From Pelobates cultripes (taxonomy: Eukaryota; Chordata; Amphibia; Anura; Pelobatidae): a stretch of DNA of 64,000 nucleotides. Positions 19,969 to 31,600 of the stretch are shown here, piece by piece (position 1 is the stretch's first letter; each line of letters begins with the position of its first letter). Both the position numbers and the translations under genes were made by a program. The notes below the pieces were generated by a model. It saw nothing but the letters and a program-made list of their open reading frames with translations, ran no database searches and was not told the DNA's origin. The stretch covers positions 123,514,594-123,578,593 of the forward strand of contig OW240915.1 in NCBI GenBank assembly GCA_933207985.1, written 5' to 3'.

Positions 19969-21466
19969 CTACCCGTTTCGCTTCCAAACGCAAAGTATCC
20001 GTTATCTAGGAACAGAGATACCAGCAGACCTACATTCCACATACAGGCTAAACTACCCCCCATTAATCGACCAGGCCCTGAGAGACCTGCAAACCTGGCA
20101 AAAATTATCCATCTCATGGCTTGGGAGGCTGGCAGCGATTAAAATGAACTTACTGCCACGTTTTCTCTATCTCTTCCAGACCCTCCCCATCCCACTCTCA
20201 CGAGCAGACTTCAAAAATCTCCAAATGCACATTGATAAATTTATTTGGGCGGGGAAAAGAGCTAGAGTAAAACGAATTACCCTGTATATCCCACACAAAA
20301 AAGGGGGACTAGGCCTGCCAAATTTCTGGGACTACCACCAAGCATCCCAACTTGCACAAATCCAATCCATGCACGCCCCCCCAGGGGTCAAGCGCTGGGT
20401 GGACCTGGAACACGACCTATTCGGACGAGATCTGCCAACACTCTACCTATGGATACCAAAAACACACAGACCACAACAGCCCAACACGACACCAGCCCTC
20501 ACGACAGCCATCCACATCTGGAACAGGGCGACCGACAAATACAACCTCATAAATACTCCCTCACCCCTTATGCCTGTGCTGAGGAACCCTCAATTCACCC
20601 CGGGAATGACGCCCCAACATTTCACCAGGTACGAGGACAACGACCTTACGAGAATCTGTCATTTTTATAGGAACGACCGCCTTATCCCCTTCCCAGAATT
20701 GCCAAACGCCACACCATATAACACGTTTGACCACTTTAGATACCTCCAACTCCGAAGCTTCCTGTCAACCCCTACCATAGCCGCTGCGGCGGTGTTGAAA
20801 CCCACTGCATTCGAAAGGGACTGCCTGCGCAACCCAATACACAAGGGCCAAATCTCCAACCTATATAACCTCATAACACTTAAAACCCCACCTGACGCCC
20901 TCTCCTACGTAAAGGCCTGGGAAAGGGATCTTGGTCCCCCGGGGGACCCCTCGGACTGGGCTGACATATGGGAAGCAACAGCGACAGTGACTATCTGTGT
21001 TAACCACAGAGAGCAGGCGTATAAGACCCTGCTCCGGTGGTACCTCACCCCCCTGAGACTCAAACAAATGAAACGCACAGACTCGGACAGATGCTGGAAG
21101 GGATGTGGCGAAAAGGGAACATACATTCACGTGTGGTGGCATTGTCAACACTTAACTCAAATATGGAAAGAGATGGCCGCTGCCACCTCGAGAGCATTAC
21201 AAACGGACATCCCCCTAGACCCATGGACCTGGCTGCTGTCCAGGCCCCTAGAAAACCTGACCCGAGCACAAAACAAACTAGTAGCAAAGGTGGCCCTAGC
21301 AACGCGTAGAACTATAGCCACCCACTGGGGCAGCCCAGAAATCCCAACAGCCTCGGAGGCCCAGAGAAAGATTAAAGAGGCCATGGAGATGGACGAACTG
21401 TCCGCCCTCATTCATGAGAACACTAGATCTTTCCATAAGATCTGGGACCCCTGGTTGGCATTGTAG
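19969..21466 (+). pseudogene. LINE ORF2 C-terminal half (open, 5'-truncated)
   Basis: About 499 codons are open from the truncation point to the TAG at 21464. The frame accidentally extends 33 codons upstream into flanking DNA (ATG at 19871). The RT thumb/tower region is recognisable from IRYLGTEIPADL and WLGRLAAIKMNLLPRFLYLFQTLPI, then DKFIWAGKRARVKRITLY and KGGLGLPNFWDYHQASQL, all standard L1 ORF2 signatures after the RT catalytic core. A zinc-finger-like motif CWKGCGEKGTYIHVWWHC lies near codon 407 of the open frame. The RT active site and endonuclease are absent, so it is inactive. The absence of internal stops over 1.5 kb implies a young insertion. Confidence 0.9.
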
Positions 21467-22156
21467 GACTTCGCGAGCGGGGAAGGGGGGGGGGAGAACA
21501 GCCCCCCCCCTTTTACCACAATCCACCCCTACCCTACACCCGCCCACAACACACATCAAAGCACCACAACCAGCAGAAAACAATTGCACAAACCTGCAAA
21601 CATCACGACTACAAGCAACCACCTGAACCAACTCAGGTGAACCCCACAAGCTCAACCACACAAACACATCAAACTGATATTACGACACAAGGACACTCTC
21701 CAAGTTCCAAACCCCTAAACCCCCGACCCCAGAGGCACCACCTCACCCCCAGAGGACAGAGACAGGGCAACGCAACGGACAGAGTACGACAACGACTCCT
21801 CACAAAGCCCACGCCCTAAGCGAAAACCAGGTTTGAGCCTCACAGCGTATCACCAAAACCCATCGCCTAGGGCCTACTCCCTAAACTCAGGGCACACGGT
21901 GGTTAAGCCTAACAGAGGGGACACCCCCATCCATCTTACACACCCGACCCTTCCAGACCCATAGCAAGGGGAGTTACATGTTGGACAACTGAAACAACGA
22001 ATGTAAACAGGGAAAGAGTAATGAGTACAAATGTAACCGATTTAACCGTAACATGTTGCACCCCTTTTTTCCTTTCTGTACCCCGTTTTGTTTAAAAAAA
22101 AAAAAAAAAAAACAATAACTTCTTTTGAAGATCCAAAAATAAAGAATTTATAAAAA
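19969..22156 (+). mobile_element. 5'-truncated L1/Tx1-type LINE with target duplication
   Basis: The insertion is flanked by AAAAACTGTTATTTT at 19954-19968 and 22157-22171 (the A run overlaps the poly-A tail). It contains only the C-terminal half of an ORF2 and a 3' UTR, with an 18-A run at about 22094-22112 and a second A-rich end. It is more GC-rich and clearly a different lineage from L1-a. Truncation at the 5' end with variable-length duplication is the normal result of target-primed reverse transcription. Confidence 0.9.
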
Positions 22157-22171
22157 AAAAACTGTTATTTT

Positions 22172-22563
22172 ATTTATGATTGTGTTAATTTGTCCAATTA
22201 CATTTGAACCTCTGAACAAAAGGAGACTGTGTATGAAAATGGTTGCAATTCGTAAATGTTTCATACAATATTTTTGTTTAACTCATTGAATTAAAGCTGA
22301 AAGTCTACACTTCAATAGTGAAAGGGTTAAAAATTAAGTACGTGACTACTGTAAATGGACAAGACTATATTATTAGAAATAACAATTGTAAAATGTCAGC
22401 TTAAAAGTAAAACCTGTTGTAAACCATCAAAGAAATAACCTTTTAACTTCGCTACCAGAAATACATGTTCTTGGTTGCTGAATAGGCAAAATCATGTTTA
22501 GCTGATGTGATTGTGAAGGATTTCCCTATACCCATGCGGCCCTTATGACTCTCCCTGCTATTT
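22172..22563. other. Flank before L1-a; right end may be LTR-like
   Basis: No gene seen. The last bases (TTTAAGTTCACTAAACTG) continue directly into TTCGTTTTATTTTATTGG at 37361 if L1-a is removed, so the LTR-like sequence downstream of L1-a probably begins here. Confidence 0.5.
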
Positions 22564-22578
22564 AAGTTCACTAAACTG

Positions 22579-23602
22579 GAACGGCGGGATGATGACGTGA
22601 CGACGCGAGGGATACGTGGGGCGTGTAGCGTGGCGTGCACGTCGCTGGGTTAAGCCGAGCTGGAGTCCCACCTGGGGGAGAGGGGAAACGCCGAATAAAT
22701 ACCGGAGATATAGCACAGACACCTGATGTATGTCCCCATAAGAGCGGTAATTCAAGACTGCGTTGAAGGGCTTGCTTGTGTGCAGGCTGAATATACAGGA
22801 CCGAAGGAAAATCTGCATCAATTTTCTTCTTTGTTTTTTACAACTTATTACCTTCGTGTCATAGTAAGATAAGGCAGTTGGAATGGCAGCGCTCTTGAAA
22901 ACCGTAGTGGAAGTGTGCCTGAATCAAAGAAGCTGATTTTCAAAGTGTTTGGCAAATAAAAGGTAGAGTGGAATTCTTACACTGGAGCAGAGGTGAGCAC
23001 AAAAGCTAAGCGTGCAATGAGATCTCAGTCTCACTGAATTACTAAGAGTTGGTATGACATACTTATAGTTGAAAAAAAAAAAACTCGAGCAAATAACATA
23101 TTGAATAATGCTGAAATAATGAGTTACATAAGGCACTATGAGGAAGTCACATTGCCAATTATACAGCATGTGTAATTTATAACGCAGTGGATGCGAGCTT
23201 AGAGCTAAGAAGATGCTTGCTAAGGTGACTGGCATATAAAGAGACTGAGTTGAATTTTATATTTCGTATTTGAAATAGAGGAAGCATCAGAGTTAAATGA
23301 GACTGGTAAATAAAGTGAAAGAGTTGAACCCTATACTTGAAGTAGAGGCGAGCACCAGATGTAAATGTGCAATTAAGCTCTGAGCCATATTGACATATTA
23401 AGAACTTGTTTGAGCTGTATACTACTGAATTGTTAAGAACTCGAGTGGATGCCATACTGCTGAATTACTAAGTACTTAAGTACTCAAGTACGAAAGGGTA
23501 CAGTACGCTTAATAATTGGAATTACAAGATCTAAAACTGAACCGTTATAGTTAAAGGAAAGTTGAATATCTTTGTTAAATTGAAAAAAAAAAAAAAAATA
23601 GA
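22579..23602 (+). promoter_or_regulatory. 5' UTR / presumptive internal promoter of L1-a
   Basis: The first ~180 bp is CpG-rich (GATGATGACGTGACGACGCG, containing a TGACGTGA CRE-like site), unlike the AT-rich remainder. LINE 5' UTRs carry their own promoter; the GC-rich head right after the target duplication fits that. The rest is AT-rich with repeated 'ctgaattactaag' and 'actcgag' motifs and no open frame. Confidence 0.55.
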
Positions 23603-24510
23603 ATGACAACAAGGAAAACAGCGGATCAGAAACAAGAGTTGAAGTCTCTCTCAAAAAAAGATCGGGGAAAAAAAGAAAAACAAGAAAAGAGACTTTAAAA
23701 ATTTTTTAATGCTCCAGTAGATAAAAGCACTTGCTTTTAAGTAAGCACACAGGAGAATTAAAGGAGACAGAACCACAAGAATCTCCAGAGGAACTAACGA
23801 TCACTCAAGCATATTTAAGACAATGTTTAGATCAACAATTGGATCAAATAAAATTAGAAATGCAGGGGAATTTTGTAAATTTAAAGCAGGAAATAATATC
23901 CATTGGACAAAAAGTTAAAATAAATGAACAGAAAATAGAAAATTTGGAATTCCTCCTACAGAAGCAAAAAGATCTCATAGAGAAACAACAAATGAAGATT
24001 AATGAACTGGAGGAGAGATCAACTAATATAGAGGATAGAGGAAGAAAAAATAATTTAAGAATAAGAAACATACCAAAATCTATTTCACAAGGTAATTTGG
24101 CAAATTTTCTTGCGGAATTTTTTGAAGCTCTCAAAATCAACATCGATGATAAAAGGGACTTTCTTGAAAGATCTCATCGGTTAAATAAACCAAAAACACT
24201 TCCAGATGATCTCCCAAGAGATATAATTATCGCCTGCCATTCTTACTCTTTTAGAGAAAAATTTTTAAAAGCAGCAAGACAAACGGAAAGAGATCAAGGC
24301 AAATTTAAAGATATAAAAGTTTTTCCAGATTTGTCTTTCCAAACAAGGCAAGCGAGAAAACAATTTATTCCAGCTACTCTGCGCTTGAGGGAAAAAGACC
24401 TAAAATATCGATGGGGATTTCCAACTAAACTTATAGTCACTAAGGATGGGACTATACACATATTTGATTCACTTGATAAGGTCACAAAGTGGTTGGAAAA
24501 TTTGGTTTAA
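23603..24510 (+). pseudogene. L1-a ORF1 protein (RNA-binding), N-terminus frameshifted
   Basis: The best start is ATG 23603 (MTTRKTADQKQELKSLSKK), but that frame stops at about 23694. From 23731 a 259-codon frame is intact. It has a coiled coil (about residues 30-100, with QNxxN heptads ending in IEKQQMKINELEERSTNIEDRGRK), an RRM beginning RKNNLRIRNIPKSI (about 105) and a C-terminal domain (FPTKLIVTKDGTIHIF, about 230-245). This trimeric coiled-coil/RRM/CTD plan is that of L1 ORF1p, which coats the element RNA. The break between the two frames near 23690-23735 is probably a small indel. Confidence 0.88.
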
Positions 24511-25567
24511 TTACGGTAATAACTTGAATAAGTAAGATTCAGCTTTCTGATCAATCTAGATTTAACCCCTACTAGACTTTACTGGGAAAGGTTTAATAGT
24601 TTTGTTAAAGGAATATGTATCACTTTAGTGATTTATGATCAAACACTGATGAAATTAACACGTGGGATGGTGAAGAAAGCTTATTATAAGGGAAAACATT
24701 TAGAGTAGTATAAGTTATAGAATAAATGATAGTAAGAATGTAAAAATTTGTAAATTTAAATAGGTAAGATATCTGGATTATTTTCACGATGAAGCACTAA
24801 ATAAGTAAATCTAAAATAAAATAATAGATATAAGTGGCACTTACAAAAATGGATTAAATTAAAGTAGGTAGAATTATAATTATAGAGATTAAAGTATTGG
24901 AACAGTAGTGATGATCACTGGAGTTATTTTAGGATATTTTTCAAAATTTTGAAATACGGAAACTTCACTGAGACTATAGAAAGATAAAATATTTGCACTT
25001 GGGAAATAAATATTTGCACTTGGGAAATAAAAATGGAAATGTCTGTTAGTAAGTAAGTAATATTTTCACAATTAGTTTTAAGACAGAAGTTTGGGAAAAG
25101 TTGGTAGGGATTTGTAAATAACGAGAAGAGGAGAGAACTGGATAGATTCTTTAACATAAACAGAAGAGTCTAAAATGTTGATGTAGAGAAGCTTTGTAAT
25201 AAATGCTTGGTGGGGGGAGGTAATGGAGAAAAATGCGGTATGGTAGAAGGCGAAGATAATAGGTAAAATTAAGGGACGTTCCTAGCTCAGCTTTTAATTT
25301 TTCCTCATTTAGGAACTTTCTATATGAGGACTAGATTCCATTTAGGGGATTTTTCCCTTTTGGATCTATACCCAGAGGTTAATACTCAGGGTATGTTGAA
25401 TTAATGCCTCTTGTATATGAGAGGATGGGGTATGTTTGGTATGAAAGTGGTAGTTGTGGAGGGGGCTCACCCTCAGAATAGAAAGAAGTTCAGAAATAAG
25501 TTTAATAAGTACATAGGTGATGGTTATCAGATTTGGAAGAATCCCAAGAAGAGATTGAAAAAGAGAA
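24511..25567 (+). other. 1.05-kb AT-rich inter-ORF region of L1-a
   Basis: No open frame. A 21-bp direct repeat (AAATATTTGCACTTGGGAAAT) occurs twice at about 24988-25029. Mammalian L1 has only tens of bases here, so this is long. It may be a lineage feature or an unrecognised insertion. Confidence 0.6.
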
Positions 25568-27189
25568 ATGGTTAAAATTATATCGTTAAATGTTCAAGGT
25601 GTAAATTCCCCTAGTAAACGAGCAATTCTGTTCGATTATATTAAGAAATAAAAAGCTCATATCATCTTTTTACAGGAGACACACTGGAAAAGAGATGATA
25701 AGTTAAGATTCATTCCACAAAGTTTCTCAACAGTAATATCTGCCACATTAGAGAATCAGAGGAAAAGAGGAGTAGCCATTATGATAAGTGAGGACTTAGA
25801 TGCTAAAATCATATATCAAGAATCAGATGAAGAAGCTAGATTTATTATAGTGATAATTAAAATCCAATCAGAAATTTATACGTTAGTAAATGTGTATGCG
25901 CCTAATAACCCCTCTAATAAATATTTCTACGACCTTTTTGATAAAGTAGATAAAATAAAACAGGGTAAATTACTTTTGGCGGGTGACTTTAATCGGCTCC
26001 CAGATGTAAATATGGATAGGAAAACTTTAAATCCTGTGGGGTCAATTAAAGGAGTGACTGCAAAAGCTGTACAATTTCAAAGGATAATTAAGAAATATGG
26101 ATTTATGGATATATGGCAAGTGTTTCATCCACTGGAGAGGGATTTTACATGCTTCTCCAGAGCATATTTCTCATACTCAAGAATTGACTTATTTTTGGGC
26201 AGTGTTGGATTTATTAATAGTACTAAAAAAGTTCTTATAGATGAAGTAACTTGGTCCGATCATAATGCCATAATCTTGGAGTTGGATATAGTGGATAATA
26301 GTGCAAGACGAACTCATTGGAGATTAAATGATAATATTCTTTCCAGTAAGGAAAACAGAGAATATATAGAGGAGATGACAGTTTTTTTCAGGAAAATGAG
26401 GGGGGAGAAGTGTCACTTCCGATGGTCTGGAACGCATATAAATGCGTCATAAGAGGCTACTTAATTAAGCTAGGTACAACTGATAAAAAAAAGAAGGGAA
26501 GACCCCTGAAGGATTTATATGTAGACTATTATAACCTATCGAATGAAAATAAAAGTTTACCAACTCAGGAGAAAAGCATAAAAATGCTATTATTGCAGAA
26601 TCAAATAAATGAATTATTAATTGAGGAGAAAAGGAGAAATCTCCAACTCCTAAAGATTAATTGGTATTATAAGAGCAACAGGGCGGATAGGCTGCTTACA
26701 AATAAATTGAAAAACAAAAAACAAATGAGGAGGATTCATAAAATTGAGGTAGGAAAAGAAATGCTATTAAGCCCGAAAAAAATCGGGTCAGCTTTTAATG
26801 ACTATTATAGTCGATTATATAACTTAGAATCAGTGGGACAACAACCCCCATCTTCAGATTACTTTAAAAATAAAAAAATGCCAAAAATAACTAGAGAACA
26901 ACTTAATGAGATAAATAAACCAATAACCCCAGATGAAGTTATAGCAGCTATAAACAAGTTACAGATAAATAAAGCCCCTGGTCCAGATGGTTATTCAAAT
27001 AAATTTTATAAGATATTTAAAGATACCCTTTCGACTTGTCTCGCTAGGATATTTAACATAATAGTGGAAAATTGTCTGTTTCCTAGGGAGATGCTCCAAG
27101 CGAATATCGTTCCTATTTTGAAGCCGGATAAAGATCCAGCTAAATTGGTGAACTATCATCCAATATCTCTTTTAAATGGGGATGTAAAG
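25568..27189 (+). pseudogene. L1-a ORF2, part 1: endonuclease and RT N-terminal region
   Basis: The start codon gives MVKIISLNVQGVNSPSKR, the N-terminal endonuclease strand. Further APE-type motifs follow: FLQETHWK, VYAPNN, LAGDFNRL, and SDHNAIILEL near 26260. An in-frame TAA at 25649-25651 and a frameshift at about 26405 interrupt it. From 26410 the frame continues through the linker into RT (NKAPGPDGYSNKFYKIF near 26970, then ILKPDKDPAKLVNYHPISLLNGDVK). It is cut at 27189 by the gypsy LTR within the RT motif following NYRPISL. Confidence 0.9.
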
Positions 27190-28431
27190 TGTCACGGCAA
27201 GGGTGTATAATTTATTATGACACTATGGAATATCATCTTTTAATGTGATTTCTTGTAGTAAAGGGCACAAATTACAGAGATGCTATTGCTGAGGTCAACA
27301 GGGGTTACATCTTTTGAAGCTGGGACCCCCACAGAGGGCAGATGACAGAAGGGGTAGTGTGAATGGCATAGGAATGTGAAAAGGATTTTACTGTATGGAT
27401 GTGAAGTCTGCAAGGTGAGAGGTTCTACACTTGGAAAAGTCTGAATGTCTCTTCATCCATTTGGCCTGTATTTTGTAAGTGATGAGTAAATCTCTTTGAT
27501 ATGTAAATGCCATTAGCTTTGTTCTAGTATCATATCCAAAGGAAGGACAAAAACATTCATATTTACCCCCACCGAATAATAATTAAGCCTCATTTTCGTT
27601 ATATTTGGAATGTGACAAGCGCCATCTTCTAACCAAGTCCAAACATGAGTGGCCTAACTTGACCCTAGGGAAAGGAATTGTGATGTCCGTCCTATTGGAT
27701 CGTGGGTGGGACGTGCAACATGTCTATAGAATGGGAAAATAATAACGAATTTGTAGATGCAATTATTATTTCTGTGGCAGGTACAAAAAAGAAGATAGAG
27801 TCAAATGTTTCCATTTGGATTGACAGTGGTCTGGAACAAAGGAGGTGGTCAGTTATTATTTCTGTAGGTACGCCTTAACTCCACCCCTGGGCAAGACTTG
27901 ATAAACCACAGGGTATATATCTAATGATCCTGAAGGGTGTTGGTGTACTTGCTTGGGGCCAAGATCTAATTTTGAGTGAGTCACCACGTTTCCTTGCCAG
28001 AGACCCCCTGGACAGAAGTTGTACTTTCAAAACCTAAGTGGTTTGTTTATCATATATTTTTATATGCACTGTGACTATCTTTTGCTCATAATAAACATTC
28101 ATTTATTAAGTTTTGCCTTTGTCTGGTTAAGAATCACGTTACCTGAAGAGACTAGTTAGTATTTTTATAATTCCTTAAATATTGTACTAAGTAATATTTG
28201 GTGGGTTTTATTATTGATTTACCTGGGGGACCAAGACACCCCATTTATAAATTGTCTTGGTGGTGGCAGCATTAAAGTAGTAATAGTTATATTATTATGT
28301 TTAAGTGTGGGTGGTGTTAAAGGGGGATTTTGTCATTATTTCCGGTCTAGTGCAGACAAATAGTGTACTTTAACCCTTTCACCACCACAACTACGTCACG
28401 CACACTCTTGGAGTAGGGTGCGTTCGTGACA
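27190..28431 (+). repeat. 5' LTR of the Gmr1-like element
   Basis: 1,242 bp. It contains TATATAT near 27915 and AATAAA near 28090, possible transcription and polyadenylation signals. It lacks a 58-bp segment present at about 34394-34451 in the 3' LTR and also in the solo LTR at 15157-16418, so it is the 5' LTR that has lost sequence. Confidence 0.93.
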
Positions 28432-28433
28432 AA

Positions 28434-28453
28434 TTGGTGGCATAGCGGTGGGA
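28434..28453 (+). promoter_or_regulatory. Primer-binding site, tRNA-Leu-like
   Basis: Three bases after the LTR, TGGTGGCATAGCGGTGGGAT matches the complement of the 3' end of vertebrate tRNA-Leu(AAG/UAG) including CCA, except for two extra bases (TA) in the middle. The tRNA comparison is from memory. Confidence 0.65.
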
Positions 28454-28639
28454 TAACTAAAAAGATTTTTCATCTTTTTGTACCAGATTTTAGTGTTGCT
28501 GGATTTGTTGGTTAATCCAGGCACTAAAAGAAATTGTGTCTCAATTTCCAAAGGCTGAACTCAGTGCATATATAATATATTTACACCTCAACAGTCCCCC
28601 CCCTTCTCTGTTTTTTCTTTTCTATCTTTTATTTACTAA

Positions 28640-31600
28640 ATGGAGTACCAGGCGCAATCCAAGGCAGCGCTAGACCAGCTTTGCCGGGAGAGATCTATTC
28701 CCTGTCGGGGAAAAACAAAAGAGGAACTATTGCAAGCACTGGTGGACTATGATATGCAACAAGCAGTGCAAAATGATGCCTCAAACACTGCAGGGGAGAT
28801 ACCTGCAGCTTTTGTCCGTGATGTACCGAGTTCTGGAGATCCTTTGGATTGTTACTTACAAACTGTGTTGAAATATGTGGACTCAGCAGACGCAAACCAA
28901 AGACTACAGCTTATCCTTCAATATCAGGAGGCCGCAGAGCGCCAGGCTGCCAGAGAGCATGAGCTAAAAATGGCTGAGTTGGAGAGGTTGACTGCCTCCC
29001 CTGTAAGTATTAATTCCAGAGACTCTTCTGCACCCAAACCACGTGCAGAGAACTTTCCAACTTTGGACAAGGATGGTGATTTGGATGTTTTCCTGCGCAG
29101 TTTTGAAAAGGTTTGCAGGCAGTACCAGCTACCAAAGGACCAGTGGGCAAAATACCTCACCCCTGGTCTCAGAGGTCCTGCACTGGAAGCATTTGCTGTG
29201 CTTCCAGCAGAGTTTGACCAGGACTATGATGCGATTAAGGCTGCCTTGCAAAAACGGTACAACCTTACTCCTGAGGTGTACCGAAAGAAATTCAGAACTT
29301 TGCAAAAGCATCCCACAGAAAGTTATGCAGCAGTTGTGGGGCACCTGGCGACAGCATTCCGACAGTGGACTACAGGGCTGGAGATTACCACTTTGGAAAG
29401 TTTGCAAGACCTGTTAATAAAAGAACAGTTTTTGCAGCTCTGCCCAGCCGATGTACAGGAATGGTTGCTGGACAGGAACCCCAAAACGACATTGGAGGCG
29501 GGTGAGCTGGCAGATTTCCACACTGCCAATCGAGCAACAGTGGACCGGAGCAGAGGTTTTGCCAAGGGAACATCCAGCTGGAGGACCACACCACCACGAC
29601 TCCCCATCGCCAGGCCTAGCGGGCCATCTTTTGTTTCAGCCCCTACCTCAGGGAGAGGGGGAGCTAGTGCCATGTCTGCGCAAGGAGATAGTCGCAGATG
29701 TTTTATTTGCAACCGAATGGGGCACTTGAGTAATACCTGCCCAGAGAAAAGGAGGCCAGCACCCTCATCCGGAGGGGTTCAACCTGCAAGAGCCCCATCT
29801 TCTGTGTTGTTCGTGACCAAGTCAGAGGGCAACAACAATGTGAACCTGCAGCCTGTTACAGTGGGAGAGAAGGTAACTGTGGGACTCAGGGACACTGGGG
29901 CAGATGTGACTCTTGTGCGTCCAGAGCTAGTGCGCTCTGAGGACTTCATTCCTGGCAGGACTTTAGCCGTAAAGGGGATTGGAGGAATACGTCCTGCAGT
30001 GCCAATGGCACGTGTATATTTGGATTGGGGAGCGGGCAGGGGTCTGAGGGATGTGGGGGTATCGGATAATATTCCTACAAATGTATTGCTTGGTACCGAC
30101 TTAGGTAGGTTGTTATCCCAGTATGTGCCTGAGAGTGATAGGTGTTACGAACTAAAGCCCTGTAGGGGCCCTGCTGTGGAAAGGACAGGGTGCAAATGTT
30201 TATGTAAATTACTGTGCTTGGAGGGAGGTCGGAATGTATGTCAGTCTGTGCCAGAGCCCAGGGTGTCTGTGGAATCGTGTAACAAGGTATGTAGACAATT
30301 GTGCTGGGAGGGAGGGCAGAGCGAGCATGTGTGCCAGTCTGTGCCAGAACCAGATATGTCTGCAATACGATGTGAGAGTGTGCCAAGACAGAGTCACTGG
30401 GAGGGAGGGCAGAGTGAGAGTGTGTATCAGTCTGTGCCAGAACCAAACTTGTCTGGGGTACCCTGTGAGGGTGTGCCAAGTGCAAATCATGGGGAGGGGG
30501 AGGCAGAGGTTCCCACTGTAGCTGTGGTAACCCGGCAGCGGTCTTACCCGAATAGGGAGCAGGGCCTGCCGCAGCCCGCAAACCCAGAGCGTATGTCAAC
30601 AGGAGAGCACCCAGATGGGGGAACCTGGGAGTCTCGCACCTTGTTACCATTCCCTCCTGTAGTCCAGGGGCAGGAATCTGTGTCCGAGCCCCCTATTGAC
30701 TCAGAGACCGAGGCGCGGTGTCCTGAATTCCAGCAGGCCCAACGGGCAGATCCCACGTTAGAGGTATTGAGGGAACGTGCTAGGCAGCCACACACAGACG
30801 GGGATAGGGAGAGAGTGTACTGGGATAATGAAAGGTTATACAGAGAAACCATTACTACTGTGGGGCAAGAGCCTTGGGTAACAGACAGGCAGCTGGTTGT
30901 ACCTCAGAGGTACCGGGACCAGCTGCTGAAGATTGCTCACGCCATCCCCATGGCTGGGCACCTAGGGGTGGCGCGGACTAAATCTCGCTTGTCCCACCAT
31001 TTCTATTGGCCTGGTATGGGCACAGATGTGGCAAATTATTGCCGTTCCTGCCCAGAGTGTCAGAGGGTGGGAAAGCCTGGGGAAGTGGGTAAGGCCCCCC
31101 TAATACCTCTTCCTATAGTTGGGGAACCATTTGAGAGAATAGCTGTGGATATTGTCGGTCCCCTTGCCATTTCCAGCAGTTCAGGCAAGCGATATATATT
31201 AACCGTGGTAGATTACGCCACTCGCTACCCAGAGGCAGTAGCCCTATCATCCATCAGGGCTGACAAGGTGGCCGATGCTCTGTTAAGCATATTCTCCCGT
31301 GTGGGATTTCCCAGAGAAATGCTAACCGATCAAGGCCCCCAGTTCACCTCTGATCTGATGCAGTCCCTCTGCAAAATTGTGCAGGTAGAACATCTAGTGA
31401 CCAGCCCCTACCACCCCCAAACAAATGGCTTGTGTGAGAGGTTTAATGGGACTCTCAAGCAGATGCTGAGGACCTTTGTAGAGTCACAGGGGAAGGATTG
31501 GGAGCGATACCTGCCACACCTCCTGTTTGCTTACAGGGAGGTGCCGCAGGAATCCACAGGCTTCTCCCCATTTGAGCTCCTCTATGGACGTAGAGTGCGC

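Noticed and set aside
30075..30650. 191-codon minus-strand frame
   Set aside because: Antisense shadow of the CQSVPEP repeats in the intact Gag-Pol frame.
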